Shown here in pieces: positions 22,801-34,000 of a DNA stretch of 64,000 nucleotides (within the stretch, counting starts at the first letter, position 1; each line of letters opens with the position of its first letter). The stretch comes from Cryptomeria japonica (taxonomy: Eukaryota > Streptophyta > Pinopsida > Cupressales > Cupressaceae). Under the pieces are notes generated by a model, which worked only from the letters and a program-made list of their open reading frames with translations, was not told the origin of the DNA and ran no database searches. The DNA lies in contig NC_081412.1 in NCBI RefSeq assembly GCF_030272615.1, positions 102,038,796 to 102,102,795 of the forward strand. The letters are read 5' to 3'. The position numbers were made by a program, and so were the translations under genes.

Positions 22801-23149
22801 TAAGCCACCTTATGATTCCTTTGCAACTTATGGGCAAACTGTTCATCGGTTTCACATCCAGTCAGCCAAAATGGAGCAAGAGATCAGCACACAGTCTAGA
22901 GATTTGTAGGAGCTTCAACTGGTTCTACTCCCACATTTGCAAATTCTTCAGAAGTGTTATCTGAACCTGGATGCCTTGACAGTTACACAAGAAATGAGCA
23001 CAGTTGATGCCATGGAAGAACAGGTCTCCTAGATGCAAACAGAGAAAGAAGTGGCCACCTCCTTACTTGAGTCCTAGTCTCTATCAATGAAACAATTTTT
23101 GCAGGACTATAAATCGGTTTTTAACAAGTATTATTCCTTGTTTTCATAA
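19808..23149 (+). pseudogene. ORF2 accessory protein (element D), long form
   Basis: Starts at ATG 19808 (MASASHTSSS). The N-terminal ~300 residues share the ORF2 pattern of copies A and C: DYIDCKIEDLG, IRIILSRVHGDKMYLERM, ITPQAIHAITGF, KINSVSVAAVNATY. Then comes a charged linker, a nearly pure Lys/Glu stretch (21880-22260), and a C-terminal helical region (SKIYQPHLFYDDVLAQKQKL, SYLSTFKPPYDSFATYGQTV) ending at TAA 23147. In-frame stops lie at 20483, 20705, 20840 and several later sites; frameshifts lie near 21060 and between 21460 and 21600. A minus-strand relative of the C-terminal part is at 46100-46520. Function unknown. The charged middle and coiled-coil end suggest protein-protein or nucleic-acid contacts rather than an enzyme. 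Confidence 0.65.
21880..22260 (+). repeat. Polypurine (GAA/GAG/AAG) tract in ORF2
   Basis: Roughly 380 bp with very few pyrimidines on the plus strand, encoding alternating Lys and Glu runs. The apparent Leu/Phe/Ser-rich ORFs on the minus strand and the Arg/Lys ORF in another plus frame are shadows of this composition. Confidence 0.85.
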
Positions 23150-23459
23150 GCTTTTATTATTTTCAAATGGAAACAGGGTTGTTCAGCGGTACTTTGTCAT
23201 TGTTGGCAAAGGGGGAGAAGTACTCTATCTATTTTGGAGAAGTAAAGGGGAGAAGTATCTGGCTTTAAAATTTTGCTATATGCTCTGATATCTCAATGTT
23301 TATGCTCTGTATGCAAAATTTCTATACATTGTATTGATTAAGGGATAGTGTATATGCTTAGGGGGAGCAATTTTGTTAATGGCATGTTTTTGTTGTAAAA
23401 CACTTAGATGTCAAAATTTTATTTTCCTAAGTGTTGCCATCAATGCCAAAGGGGGAGAT
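23150..23459 (+). other. 3' UTR of element D with purine tracts
   Basis: Non-coding. Contains ggcaaagggggagaag (23205), agggggagcaat (23359) and ccaaagggggagat immediately before the 3' LTR, the likely plus-strand primer. Confidence 0.65.
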
Positions 23460-24558
23460 TGTTGGCATTTTTGATGTTTATGTTGTGATTGTCATTGATG
23501 GACACACACTTGCATTGAGATCCCCTTTATATGTATGAGCTAGAGCTCAACCGGTATCTGTTCCAACCAGTATGTTGTATTCTAGTCTTTAGACTATTGG
23601 TGATTTTGCAGAATGTGTTTCTCGGTCTGAAGAGGCATGTCGACCCCAAGTGGTTCGTAGATCTCAAATGGTACGAGGGAGAAAAGAGGCATAACACATT
23701 CTTACCAGTATTTTGTATGAACCAGTAATACTCTATGATGAATTAACAACTGGCATTTTGTGATGAGTTATCAATCCACCGATTGTTTGACGATGCTGAC
23801 ACACTGATGGTGCTTTTTGTGTCGTGTTACTGAGTATGTCTAGATTCATTGAACCTAGGAAATTGAAATGTAATCCTATTGGACCGACATGAAATCAGAC
23901 TCCTTTAAAAGGACATCATGTCTAGGGTTTTAGGTTGTTGCTGAAAGGGTTTATGTTATGACTAGGGTTTAAGGTGGTTGAGGAGTTGAAAAGAATATGA
24001 ATGTGTAGAAGACTGAAGTAATGCAAGAGTGCATTAAGAATGAGCTATCAAGGATCTAACCCAGTAGTCTGTGCTATTAGATAGATCAAACACTTGTTGA
24101 TTACTCACATCTTTGACAAGTTTGTAGCCCTTAACTGAGTAGGCCCAAAAGTATTTTGCAAAATCCTCTAACAAGGTGGTTCACCTCTGTGAATCTAAAA
24201 TCCTCTAGCAAGGTAGTCCTTGATCAGACTTATCTCCTAACAGAGATTGAGATTCCTAACATGGTCTATTCTGGTGAAGAACATTGTAAGACCTTAACCG
24301 GTCTGGTTTCTATTCTGTAGATAGTGACTTGTGAGTTCCATCTCACCATGGTTTTTCCCATTTGGGTTTCCACGTCAAATATCTTGTGTTATGGTTGTAT
24401 TGCTTTTGTGGGTGAACACTTTATTTGCATTTTGGTTTGCATGTGTGATAACCGATCTATCTGTTAAACTATTTTACCAGTTTATCTTTAGACTGTTTAA
24501 GTGTTTTAGTGCAGTATTTTTTGGCATACTAATTCACCCCCCCTCTTAGTATTCATCA
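23460..24558 (+). repeat. 3' LTR of element D (1,099 bp)
   Basis: TGTTGGCATT...ATTCATCA, matching 16919-18034 with scattered substitutions (several CCGG to CCAG or CTGG changes) and small indels. Confidence 0.9.
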
Positions 24559-24563
24559 AAATG
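24559..24563. repeat. Target site duplication AAATG (right) of element D
   Basis: Matches 16914-16918. Confidence 0.9.
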
Positions 24564-25123
24564 AACACAAAGACAAATTCAAGAAATGTTCAGAAAGGCT
24601 TGATGACATGTTGAAAAGATAGAAACTTGATGGAGATACAATTGGACTTGGATTTTAAATTAGAGAAAGTTCCGATACTGCAAATAATTAAGATCTGAAC
24701 AAACTGGTAAGACAACCTAATGCTTATAAATTTAATGGGAAATGTTTCAATTGCAACAAATATGGCCATAGAGAAAATCAATGTAGAATTAGAAATAATC
24801 AAAATACAAACTCACCCACCAGTCAATGTTCCAAATGCAACAAAGTTGGTCATAATTCAAAAAATTGCAAAATGAATGTGAAATGCTATGTTTGTGGTAG
24901 ATTTGGGCATTTATATAATCAATGCAGATCACAAACTGGTCAGGGATATGGAAAATCTATTCAGAGGAATAATGTAACTTGTTATGCATGTAACAAGATT
25001 GGACATATTGCAAAATTTTATAGAAGCGAGACTATACCGGCGAACAATAAAGGATCTAGTATGAAGGGAAAAGAAAAGGTAAATGAAATAAAGCAAGATT
25101 TTTCAAAACAATGGATTAAGTAG
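24564..25123 (+). pseudogene. gag of element C, 3' part with zinc knuckles
   Basis: Continues the gag interrupted at 16918. Stops occur near 24620, 24657 and 24690. Knuckles: CFNCNKYGHRENQC, CSKCNKVGHNSKNC, CYVCGRFGHLYNQC, and CYACNKIGHIAKFY, whose last cysteine is lost. The first knuckle keeps the cysteine that gag A has lost. Confidence 0.85.
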
Positions 25124-25349
25124 GCAGATCAGAAATTTGATGAAATTGTCTTTGCACCGGTAGAATAGAGTAACCCTCCATCGGTAGGAGATTCTTCATC
25201 TAATTAAGGACTAATCCTTAGGGGGTATTCCAGCAAATTGAAAATCATGCATTCTACCCTCAGTTGATGGTGAGAAGATACATTTCTTCTTTACCAGTAG
25301 ATGTGTTAAGTTTTCACTCAATCAGCGAGCATGTAATGCAATTTTATTC

Positions 25350-25358
25350 TATAAAGCA
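25350..25358 (+). promoter_or_regulatory. TATA-like box upstream of ORF2 (element C)
   Basis: CTATAAAGCATC region, about 145 bp before ORF2 ATG 25495, at nearly the same distance as in copy A. Confidence 0.4.
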
Positions 25359-25494
25359 TCGGAAAACCCTCATTTTGACTCACCAAGCATTCAAACAATT
25401 AGAGAGCATGAAACTAAGCAAGGGCATCCTAAGTCGAAGCTACGAAGTGATTTTCAGGCATTCAGAGAACTTCAGTTAAGAGGTATTTATCAAA

Positions 25495-28400
25495 ATGGCA
25501 ACCTCATCTTCTGTTCCTGAGTTTATTGCAAAACCTATCATTGTTGAAAATATCAAATGCCCTAGACCCGTGTTTAAGATTATCCTCGAGATTAAAAAGT
25601 AGGATGATTATGTCAGAGCATTTTTGAAAATTTCAAAGGGTGAAGCATTTACAAAAGACCCTAAAATCTACATACATTGCAACATAGAAAACCTAGGGAC
25701 TGAGGATTTGAAGAAAATATTTAATAAGGTTATTACCGATGAACAAGGTGCAATTAAACCTAAACATAAGATTGTGGAAGACTTAGGTTTTGCAGAAATT
25801 ATGACAAATTTCCAAAGGAAATTGTTAGACTTGTATTGAGCAAAGTTCATGGAGAGTTCATATGGTTAGAGTTAGTTTGCAAGATAACCAAGGAAGCAAT
25901 TAAGGCAGTTACTGGTTTACCCTCAACTAGTAGTAGGCTTGATAAAACTAAGAAAATACCTAACAAGGGAGTTATGGAGTTAACCAGAGCCACATTTGAT
26001 AGCAAATCACTTAGAGTGAATGATTTCAAGGATGTAAATGTGAGATATATTAGTATGATACTTGGATATAAAGCAACACATGCAAATACACATAATTCGG
26101 TTTCTAGCCTTTGTATTCATAGTGCATATGAGATGGTAAACAATAATGCTAAGATAGATGTTTTTGAATGGCTTAAAGATGAACTAATTGACAATTTGAA
26201 GAAGATTAAGGGAGATAAGAAAGGTACTTTCCATTTTGGGAACCTTCTAGTATGCTTGATGCTATACTTTACCAAAGAGATACCCAGCATAGCTCACAAG
26301 GATTTTGGTTATGACATCCCAGTAGGATAACAGATACAGGAAGCTTTCACCGGTATGTGCACTGACTGTGATAAGAACATTGCAGATTACTTCAAAACAT
26401 TTCAAACTAAGATGAGAGCAAGAGAGAGATTACCGCAAAGCATAGTGGATAAATATGACAAGAAAAATTGTTTTGTCATTAAGTGAGATGAGACTTGGAT
26501 GGAAGCAGTAAGCCCTAAAACTATTTGGGTTACTAAGATGGGTTATGAGGTAGACCTACCTGTTCTGGAAACATATGCAAAAGCCCTACTTGATGCACCT
26601 AGGGATCCATCCAAAGGAATATTTGGTAATGCAGAAACCATTGCAAGTAATTTATCTATGCAGAAAGAAAGGAAGAAAAGAAAAAAGTTTATCAGAGATG
26701 CTTCTAAGAAGGCCAGTGAAATTAATGAAAATATCATGCATATCAGTGGTATATCAGCCAGTGAGCTTAAAGGACTACAACTGGAAGCACATGTTTCACC
26801 GATTGTAACATCTTTTGATACTAACAGTGGCAAGGCTGCCAAGTTTAAGAGAGTGAAAAGGAAAAGGAAAACCCCACTGGTACCTTCTCCTCCTCCTAAG
26901 AAAATAAGGACACTAAGGAAGAAGCAACAGGTAGTTAGGGAACCGCAGAAGAAGCTTACATGAAAGAATAAATAGACACCGGTTACCTCTACACTGGATG
27001 ATCTACTGAATGAGATTACACAGGAAGGTAATCTAGTAAATGTAAATAAATGGTATAATTCTTTAAGGATTCTGCCAAACAAACTATTGAAGAAAGAATT
27101 GTTTTACATTTAGATATCTACAAGAAAGTTTTGATAGAAGTAATTGATGGTTTACCCAATGATTTATACTTGAGATTAGAAGCTAAAAGGATATCTATGA
27201 TGGAACTGAATAAGAAGTTGAAAGTTGAAGCACTCTTGGCTGTACATTCGGTAAATTCTAGAGAAGAGATAGATGAGCTTATATCTAAAGCTAAGCGGTT
27301 AGTATTTGTCAGTAGACACCGGCAAGTAAGCCTAATGGTTGGAAGGGTTAAGAAAATTGGAGATGAGACTGCAGATAAATGGGACATATTCTTTGTTGAG
27401 AAGGAAAAGAAAGAGGAAAGAAACAAACCAAAAGTGGAAAAGACATTCAAAGTATATTAGAAAGATAAGGGAAAAGGTAAATTAGGTGGTGTACCTTCTA
27501 TAAAAGTAACTGATAACATCCCTCCACCGGCTCAAGACACCCCTCCATTAACTTCAAAATCACCGGTTCATATAGCTAATCCATAAAATATGGCTATTGA
27601 AGGTATAACTCATGATGATACTAACCCAAAGTCTAAGATACTTTTTACCATGAGTGTAGATACTCAAGATATAAACATTGTTGTGGATAAAGAAATTGCA
27701 GAGGTTAAGGCAGATGATGTTAAGGACAACAAGGTCTCTGAGATACCGACACATAGTGTAGACTCAGGAGACTGAGATATGGGCAGAAATTGTTGATTCT
27801 CAGAACACTGAGATACCGGCTCAAAAAGAGCAACCGAAGACTAAGAAACCTACAGAGGACAAGACAACTAACACAAGGCAACCAGAATCAGAGAAACTGA
27901 CAGTTTTACATACTGAAAACCAATCTGAGGTAGAGGTTCATGTTGAGTCTAGGAAATCAGTAGTTGCAGAGGTGCTTAATCAAACTAATAAACCATCAAA
28001 GGTAGAAGCACATACACAGATAGATCTATCGGAAGAAAATGTAAGTAAAGTGGATGCATCTGATGGAAATAAAGAGGATATAATAAAGGTAATTGGTCAA
28101 ACATCTGATGAAAAGAAACCCATAGCTGAATCTAGCACATCAACAGGAGAATTCGGACCTACTAACATCACAGAGGTTCTATTGGATTCTATTAAAAGGA
28201 TAACTGATTGCAATGCCTTATCATTTAATGCAATCGATAACACATTACCTATCCTAAAGATGATTGCACCTAATTGTAAGATAGAGCACATTAATGATTC
28301 TTTAGGTAAATTGGACACATTGTCCAAATTCATTGCTGATAATGTAATAACTTTGGAAAAGGTGAATGAGGATACCATTAAGGAGAGACTTGACAAAGAG

Positions 28401-28804
28401 AAAAATATGAATGAGGATACCATTAAGGAGAGAGTTGACAAAGAGAAAAATAAATTCATTGAGAACACCATAAAGAAATGTACCGATCACTTGGACACAA
28501 TTTTATCGGTACTTAATTCTACAATTTTAGAGTATAAGGAGTTATATAGAGAAGCATGTAAACCTCACTATTTGACAAAGGACATTGATGAAGAGATTAA
28601 GAAGAACAAAAAGAAATTGATGACATAGTGGATAATATGATAGGTTCATCTGAACTTATCTGAGTTTTTGAGCAGGAAACGATAGTTTTTTAGGAGAAGT
28701 TGGAAAAACTTGAGAAAGAAAAGGCAAGAATAAGGTCCAAAGCCCGAGAACTAAAGAATAAACTTGGTTTGAGGTTAGATAGTCTGATTACTCAGAGAGC
28801 TTAA
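25495..28804 (+). pseudogene. ORF2 accessory protein (element C), near full length
   Basis: ATG 25495 starts MATSSSVPEFIAKP, matching copy A. An in-frame stop lies near 25600, a frameshift near 25800, stops at 26327 and 26485, then an intact stretch of 150 residues rich in Lys/Arg (a KRVKRKRK-like nuclear-targeting candidate near 26850). More breaks lie near 26960-27120, 27458 and 27585, then a 218-residue open C-terminal part (27972-28628). The C-terminus is helical and contains a 15-residue duplication at 28365-28454. N-terminal blocks match copy A closely (ATHANTHNSVSSLCIHSAYE). This copy gives the best view of the ancestral protein: globular head, basic linker, acidic region, coiled-coil tail. 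Confidence 0.65.
28365..28454 (+). repeat. 45 bp in-frame tandem duplication
   Basis: Units 28365-28409 and 28410-28454 encode NEDTIKERLDKEKNM and NEDTIKERVDKEKNK. The near identity suggests a recent slip or unequal exchange within the ORF2 coiled coil. Confidence 0.9.
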
Positions 28805-29789
28805 ATGACTAAGGCAACAATTATTGGAGAATGATCACCGGAGCAGCAAATGCACTATCTCATTGGTATGATCTAGTAGATTGAGGCAACTCTAACTGAC
28901 AAGTTTCGGCAGACATTTTTCAGATAGTAACCAACCGGTTATAGAACTTGAGGCAGCATTTTTGTACTCTTTTGATTTTTTATGACATCCTTTGTCATTT
29001 ATTTCAAAGGGGGAGTAGTGGAGAAAAATGCATGTCCTGAAACTAGATAGCATGATCGTCCTATCAGCACTTTCAACTTTTGACAATGAAGATCAAGATG
29101 TTTGTTTGATTTGTTGGAATTTGTGCATCTTATCTTTTTATTGATTTATCTTTGGCTTCGGTCATGTTCCTATGTTGCTCGATGATGTCACTGAGTGATT
29201 TAGAGTGACCAGGATGGTTCATGATTCTTTTCTTTTTTGTTTTGATTGTTGTTTGTCTGTGATGTGTCTGTCTTTTGCAAAAAGGGTTGCATTTCAGCTT
29301 TGGCCTTCCATGCCATGATGCTACACATCCATTTTGCTACATTAAAATAAAGGTTCTCACCTACAAAGTGTACTACTGAAAGCAAGTTTTTCTTCATCCC
29401 CAACTCTTCTTTGTCTCATTTTCTTCTTACCAACATTTCTTCCGTCAGTTCGATCTAGTTCTCTGATTTCCCCAAACACATATGTTGCATCTTGCATTCA
29501 TTAATTAGTACATTTGCATTACATCAAGCATCATATCAAGTATTTTATCCATTTCATATTATCAATGCATCAAAAACACATAAAAAATACATTCATACAT
29601 GTTCCACAATGATACATACATAATGCATACGCCACCCATACATAGAAAATTACATAAGTCATAACACATTGCATCCCATCCTCTCGATGCATATCATATC
29701 ATATGTCACAATAATATCAGAGTACAAAATTGGACTGTCTGTCCTAAGTATGGCCCGCAGGCTGACTACAAAATGTCAAACTACATCTG
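28805..29789. other. Junction between element C and a Tat-like element
   Basis: No gene seen. To about 29016 this is the 3' UTR of element C, ending at caaagggggag. From about 29020 the sequence belongs to the downstream element; 29460-29750 is low-complexity, with repeated cat/ata words, and resembles in reverse the region after the PMD gene at 43490-43800. Confidence 0.4.
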
Positions 29790-31602
29790 TCTCTATCCTA
29801 AGGAGCATGTGCCTCTGTCACTGGGTGCTCCCTTTGTCCTCCTCATCCCTGCCATGTCTCGCGGATGATGTCCCTCCTGGTCCTGGCTGTGGTGGTCTCA
29901 TAGGTCCACTCACCCCCATGCTACTCAATGACCTCCAAGAGCGTGCCCTGCTCTTTGTCCTCGATCGTGCCTGATATGAAGCTGCCCTCTACTCTGGTGG
30001 AATGGCACCCTCATATAGTGTCCTCCAATGGTGTATCTCCTCTCCAGTCTCTACCAAAATTTGTGCCATCTCCGGTGCACTGGCATCCCGAATTGACCCA
30101 ATATACTTAGTGACTCTCTGTTCCTCTCGTTGTGCCTGAGCAATTGTTGCATCTCGTGCTGCTATGAGTCTGGCTATCTCCACTCTGAACTGCTCATTCT
30201 ATCTCTCTAAAGTCACAATATGATCATGCTGACTCGCTATGGTAGCCCTGCACATCTCCATCTCCTCTATGCTAGTTGTCTCTGGCTCTATGGGTATATC
30301 TTGCAATGCCCCCTGCTCGCCTAAATCTGGCTCATCCTTGTCATCCCCATCCTCATCTTCATCCTTGTCATCCTCCTCATCCTCATCATCTCCATCCTCC
30401 TCTCTAGCAAGTGGGAAGTCCTCCTATCGCCTCGGTATTGGAATATCCAGATCTGTCAATGGCACCGGCCGCTGTCGTGCAAACCATCTCTCATACTCCT
30501 CTGTCGTCCTAGCATCCGCCACATCTGATCTCCAATCCCACTATCTCTGCTGTAGCTATGAGAAGTTAGCATATGCTATGTGTGGCTGAATCATACTCCC
30601 CCACTGACTCATCTCTCTATGAGATCAGGCAAAGTGTGTAGTCCTCCTAGGTACATCCTACCTCTCTCCAAACTATTGTCTAACTCTCTCTGGCAGGTAC
30701 AACTCAATCACTCTCTGGCGATTCACTGGTCGCCCAATCAAGTACCTCTCCTATCTACAATATGGTAGCTCATCACTATCATTTGACCATCCAGGGAAAT
30801 CACGATATGGTCTCCATGTGAACTCTCTCAGTCTATCTAGCTCGTGTCACCAATATAATATGTATCCAAAAGGACCCTATCTCAGTGCTCCCCCATAGCA
30901 GTACACATATGGTCGGTGTGGTACTACCTGTCTCTCTGTAATCAGTCAACATATGGCTATGTGCTCAAATGCCCATACCTGTAGCAATGTGACTCCACAG
31001 CTCAAAGTTTGCACTCCCTGATATGCTATCTGATGTAACTGAAAATATAGCATAGCTAGTACACATGGTCCCCATGCATACACTGTCCCCTCTGTCGCCA
31101 TCCGCTCTAGCACTCTTCCCCATCCAATAGGGAATCCATGTCCTCGTCTGTCTCCTGCTAGTAGACATGTTATCACCACGGCTATCACCACATATCATCG
31201 ATCATACTCTGATGCCATGCTCTCCCAGCCGATCTCCCTCTCTACGATATCCAGATCATCTGCGTCACACTCAAATAATCTGCACAACGTGTCCCTCCCT
31301 ATCACTGGGTCATACTCTACCATCTCTCCATGAATCAAAATGCGGAGGATACACCATACATCCTCTAGAGTCACAGTCGCCTCTCCAGTCGCCAGATGGA
31401 ATGAGGAAGTCTCTGAATGCCATCGCTCTGCCAATGCGGTAAGCAGTCCTGTGTTTGCCCTAGTCTCGGGCATGAATGTGACATAGTATATCCCCAGTCT
31501 TGCTAATGTATCTCTGTCTGTGCTCCTGAGTCTATGTTGTAACATGAAGCAGTCAGGTCGGTTCTCCCATGTGATCAATGAATACTGTCGACTCTGCATC
31601 AC
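29790..31602 (-). pseudogene. Plant-mobile-domain (PMD) protein gene, antisense within Ty3 element
   Basis: Read on the minus strand from ATG 31602. The first 135 residues are open and contain TALAERWHSETSSFHLATGE and VTLEDVWCIL, the signature of plant mobile domains, which are shared by some transposons and by host MAIL1/MAIN-type proteins. After a frame change come YAWGPCVLAMLYFQLHQIAY and LLQVWAFEHI, the next conserved PMD block, then TWRPYRDFPGW. The rest is broken by stops, then an acidic run (Asp/Glu-rich, about 30410-30330) and a predicted coiled coil (30183-29989, IARLIAARDATIAQAQREEQ). A homologue in the same relative position lies at 41455-43480. It is decayed here, but the order of domains is clear. 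Confidence 0.75.
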
Positions 31603-32384
31603 AATTGGGGCACATTTTATTAGTTTTAGGGTTTTGCTCCTACGGGTTGCATTTCCTCATTTCATCCACAAATTAGGGTGTTTCTAAGCTATTCTGACCT
31701 ATCCTACCCTTATCCCCCCTTTCCGGATCATTTGCATGCCAATTTTGACCAAAATTAGGGTTTACACTTCACAATTGAGCCTGTGTGATGAGTCCTATGC
31801 CTATGTCATGTAACCTGCACCTGTGTCCCCCTACACAAGCGTAGGATTTGCCCTACACAAGCACAGAAGTCAATTTCTACATTCCCTGTGGGCCCCGCAA
31901 TGTCCCGCAAGTGATCAAAATTCATGAAATTGAAAATATGGGTTTTCGAGATACATACCGCTGCTCCTGCGTCGTCCGGTCGTCCGTAAGTATGTACACG
32001 TTCTCTGAGGTGATCTGCCATTGGAATGTTCGACATCTCTCTGCAAGTGTCCTTGTTCAGAGCAACCAATCCTCCTCTTTGGCTAGTGCAAATGAGCAAT
32101 TTTCACTCTCTTGGTCCCATTTATAGATCTTTGTCAGTGCATAGATGGATGTGCACCCTCTCCATCTTATATTGGTCATGGTCTTTTACACCTTAAATTG
32201 CTTGTCCTTTGTGCATCCGATCTCCAATTGTCAGTCCGTTCAATCCTATCATTTTTATCGATCAATTGGCCTCTTTTCTGCATGTTTCCGACCAATTCCT
32301 CGAGGGGGCATGCATATGTAATTGTTATTGTCTAGGGCATTTTCATTATCGTTCTTTGAAACAATGCTTAGAATTGCATTGTCT
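31603..32384. other. Region between antisense PMD start and purine tract
   Basis: No recognised domain. It would hold the promoter and 5' UTR of the antisense PMD gene. An open minus-strand stretch (32099-31806) shows no family resemblance. The short phrase cctcgagggggcatgcat at 32298 recalls ccctcgggag at 40319-40328 in the inverted copy. Confidence 0.35.
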
Positions 32385-32399
32385 CAAAGAGGGGCAAAA
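32385..32399 (+). promoter_or_regulatory. Polypurine tract of Tat-like element
   Basis: CAAAGAGGGGCAAAA immediately before TGTAGACACC. Conserved in the inverted copy at 40219-40231. Confidence 0.75.
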
Positions 32400-34000
32400 T
32401 GTAGACACCTAAAAATAGTCAATGCTTGTGGAATCATACTTTAACATTTGCGCATTGCCTTATTTTAGGGTTTTTGCATCGCATTAACATTTCTCCTATG
32501 ATTCGCACTTGGTCTTTATCATTTGCAAGCATCAAGTCATTCTTCAATTGTCTCACTCTCAAATTTGGTCTTGTCGACAACAACTTTCAATCATGATTTT
32601 GGTCAATCTTATCCTATTGCATCAATGTGTGTGCTTATTTGTCATCATTTTGGGACATCGTCAATCCTAATTAGGGTTTTTTCCTCTTATCAATGTTGTC
32701 ATTTTTGTGATCGATTTGTCATCGATCGTCGATCCTTATCCTCTTGTCAATTTTTGTCATCTTGCGATCAATTTATCATCAATTGTCGTCGTCTTTCTTA
32801 ATCATGTCAATTTGGATCAATTAGTCATCGTTCCTCGTCAATTGGCGCATTTATCAATCAAATCATTTATCACATTGGTCCTTTGTTAATCGAAATCATG
32901 ATCAAATCAAATCAACATTAAGTATCTTTTGTCAAGACCTAATTGTCGTCCTTGCATTTCTAATTCATCTTCTAAGGTTTTATGATTTATTCATTTAACC
33001 TAATTTTGTCATTTTTTCCTTTAGGTTAAATAATTTATTTATTTATCCTAAGTCTTCTCATCGCAATTAAATGTTCATTTAATTGGCTAATTATTCCTCT
33101 TTTTGTGAATTAATTAATAAATGACAAATTATTAATTAATTTACCTAATTTTCTAATTTTCCATCATTTCTAATTTTCTAATTTTCTAATTTCCTAATTT
33201 TTCATCATTTCTAAATTCTTAATTTCCACCTATTTTCTAATTTCCTAATTCTAATTTCCACCTAATTAAATTGTCTCTAGTTTATCCCTATTTTTGTGCT
33301 TCGGTGGAAGCATGAATTTCTCATGCGTCATACTCTTGGCATAGCAAGATGTCATAAGGTTCTAGTTCTCTAACCTTTGCATTGGCAATATGTCATAATT
33401 CATGACATAGAAGGTGTCATAACCTTCTTCTTTTCACTCAATTGTGCCATTTTTGAAATCAATTGCTTCTAATATCCATTTCATGCTAATTTGATCTTTT
33501 CTCCAATTTGTCTATAAATTGGATGATTTTTTTATTCAATCAAGGGTAATCACTTTGTCGAACTAATCAAATTATTGAATCAATCACGCTTCGAGTACTC
33601 TTGCGCCATAATCTTGTCTATTTGCTTTCATCTCATGTGTATGCACTTGAAGGTGAGATCCACAAACAAAGGCTATTTGGAGAAGAAAGAAGAACAATGG
33701 AGCCACATGAAGGAAGCATTCAGATCTACATTTGGTTTGCATAGTCTTTAGTTTTGAATGCTTTATTTTCATGTCTTTATTGAGGGTGTTTAGGATAGAT
33801 CATTACATTTGAGCTTTCGTGATTGAGCTAGATTAGTTTTGACTTGCTTGTGATGATTCCTAATTTCCTAGCTACAAGTCTATCTCAGCCAATGCGTCTT
33901 TATGTCTAAAGTGTTCGTGTCTTTGAACCTTTTGTTTGAACACGGAGTTTAGTTCAATAGTTCATCAATTCATTGGTTCATCAAGTCTTTGTGTGTATTA
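32400..34000 (+). repeat. 3' LTR of Tat-like element (right end uncertain)
   Basis: Starts TGTAGACACCTAAAAATAG. U3 is AT-rich with repeated 'tttctaatttt' and 'gtcatc' words (32680-33260). TATAAATT at about 33513 is a promoter candidate. The right end is placed where sequence changes to the lone LTR at 34001; the true end may be earlier. Confidence 0.5.
33120..33270. repeat. Low-complexity tandem CTAATTTT-type repeat
   Basis: Many imperfect copies of 'ttctaatttyc', with 'catcatttctaa' and 'tttccacct' recurring. Probably replication slippage inside U3. Confidence 0.7.

Larger units (their letters stand above)
16919..24558 (+). mobile_element. gag/ORF2 copia-type element D, complete ends, lacking pol
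   Basis: 7,640 bp with 5' LTR 16919-18034, primer site 18037-18048, gag, ORF2, purine tract before 23460, 3' LTR 23460-24558, and matching AAATG duplications. Same plan as elements A and C but clearly diverged in sequence. It is a separate family with its own gag and a longer ORF2. No protease, integrase or RT was seen. The coding regions carry several stops and frameshifts. Confidence 0.9.
15595..29016 (+). mobile_element. Older gag/ORF2 element C, interrupted by element D
   Basis: Order: LTR C, primer site, gag (16452-16918 continuing at 24564), ORF2 (25495-28804), 3' purine tract (caaagggggag, 29005-29015). Element D lies in the gag. No pol domain was found. No 3' LTR of this family follows 29016; sequence changes to a Tat-like Ty3 element, so the 3' end was lost. 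Confidence 0.75.
29020..34000 (+). mobile_element. Tat-like Ty3 element, 3' part only, with antisense PMD gene
   Basis: On the plus strand a purine tract (caaagaggggcaaaa, 32385-32399) is followed by an LTR start TGTAGACACC at 32400. Upstream, on the opposite strand, lies a PMD gene (31602-29790). Gag and pol are absent. The same order occurs inverted at 39300-44739. Extra antisense ORFs between pol and the 3' LTR are known from the plant Ty3 Tat lineage; assignment rests on that resemblance. Confidence 0.55.

Noticed and set aside
32209-32889. Several His/Ser/Leu-rich plus-strand ORFs
   Set aside because: AT-rich low-complexity U3 and pre-LTR sequence; no domain seen.
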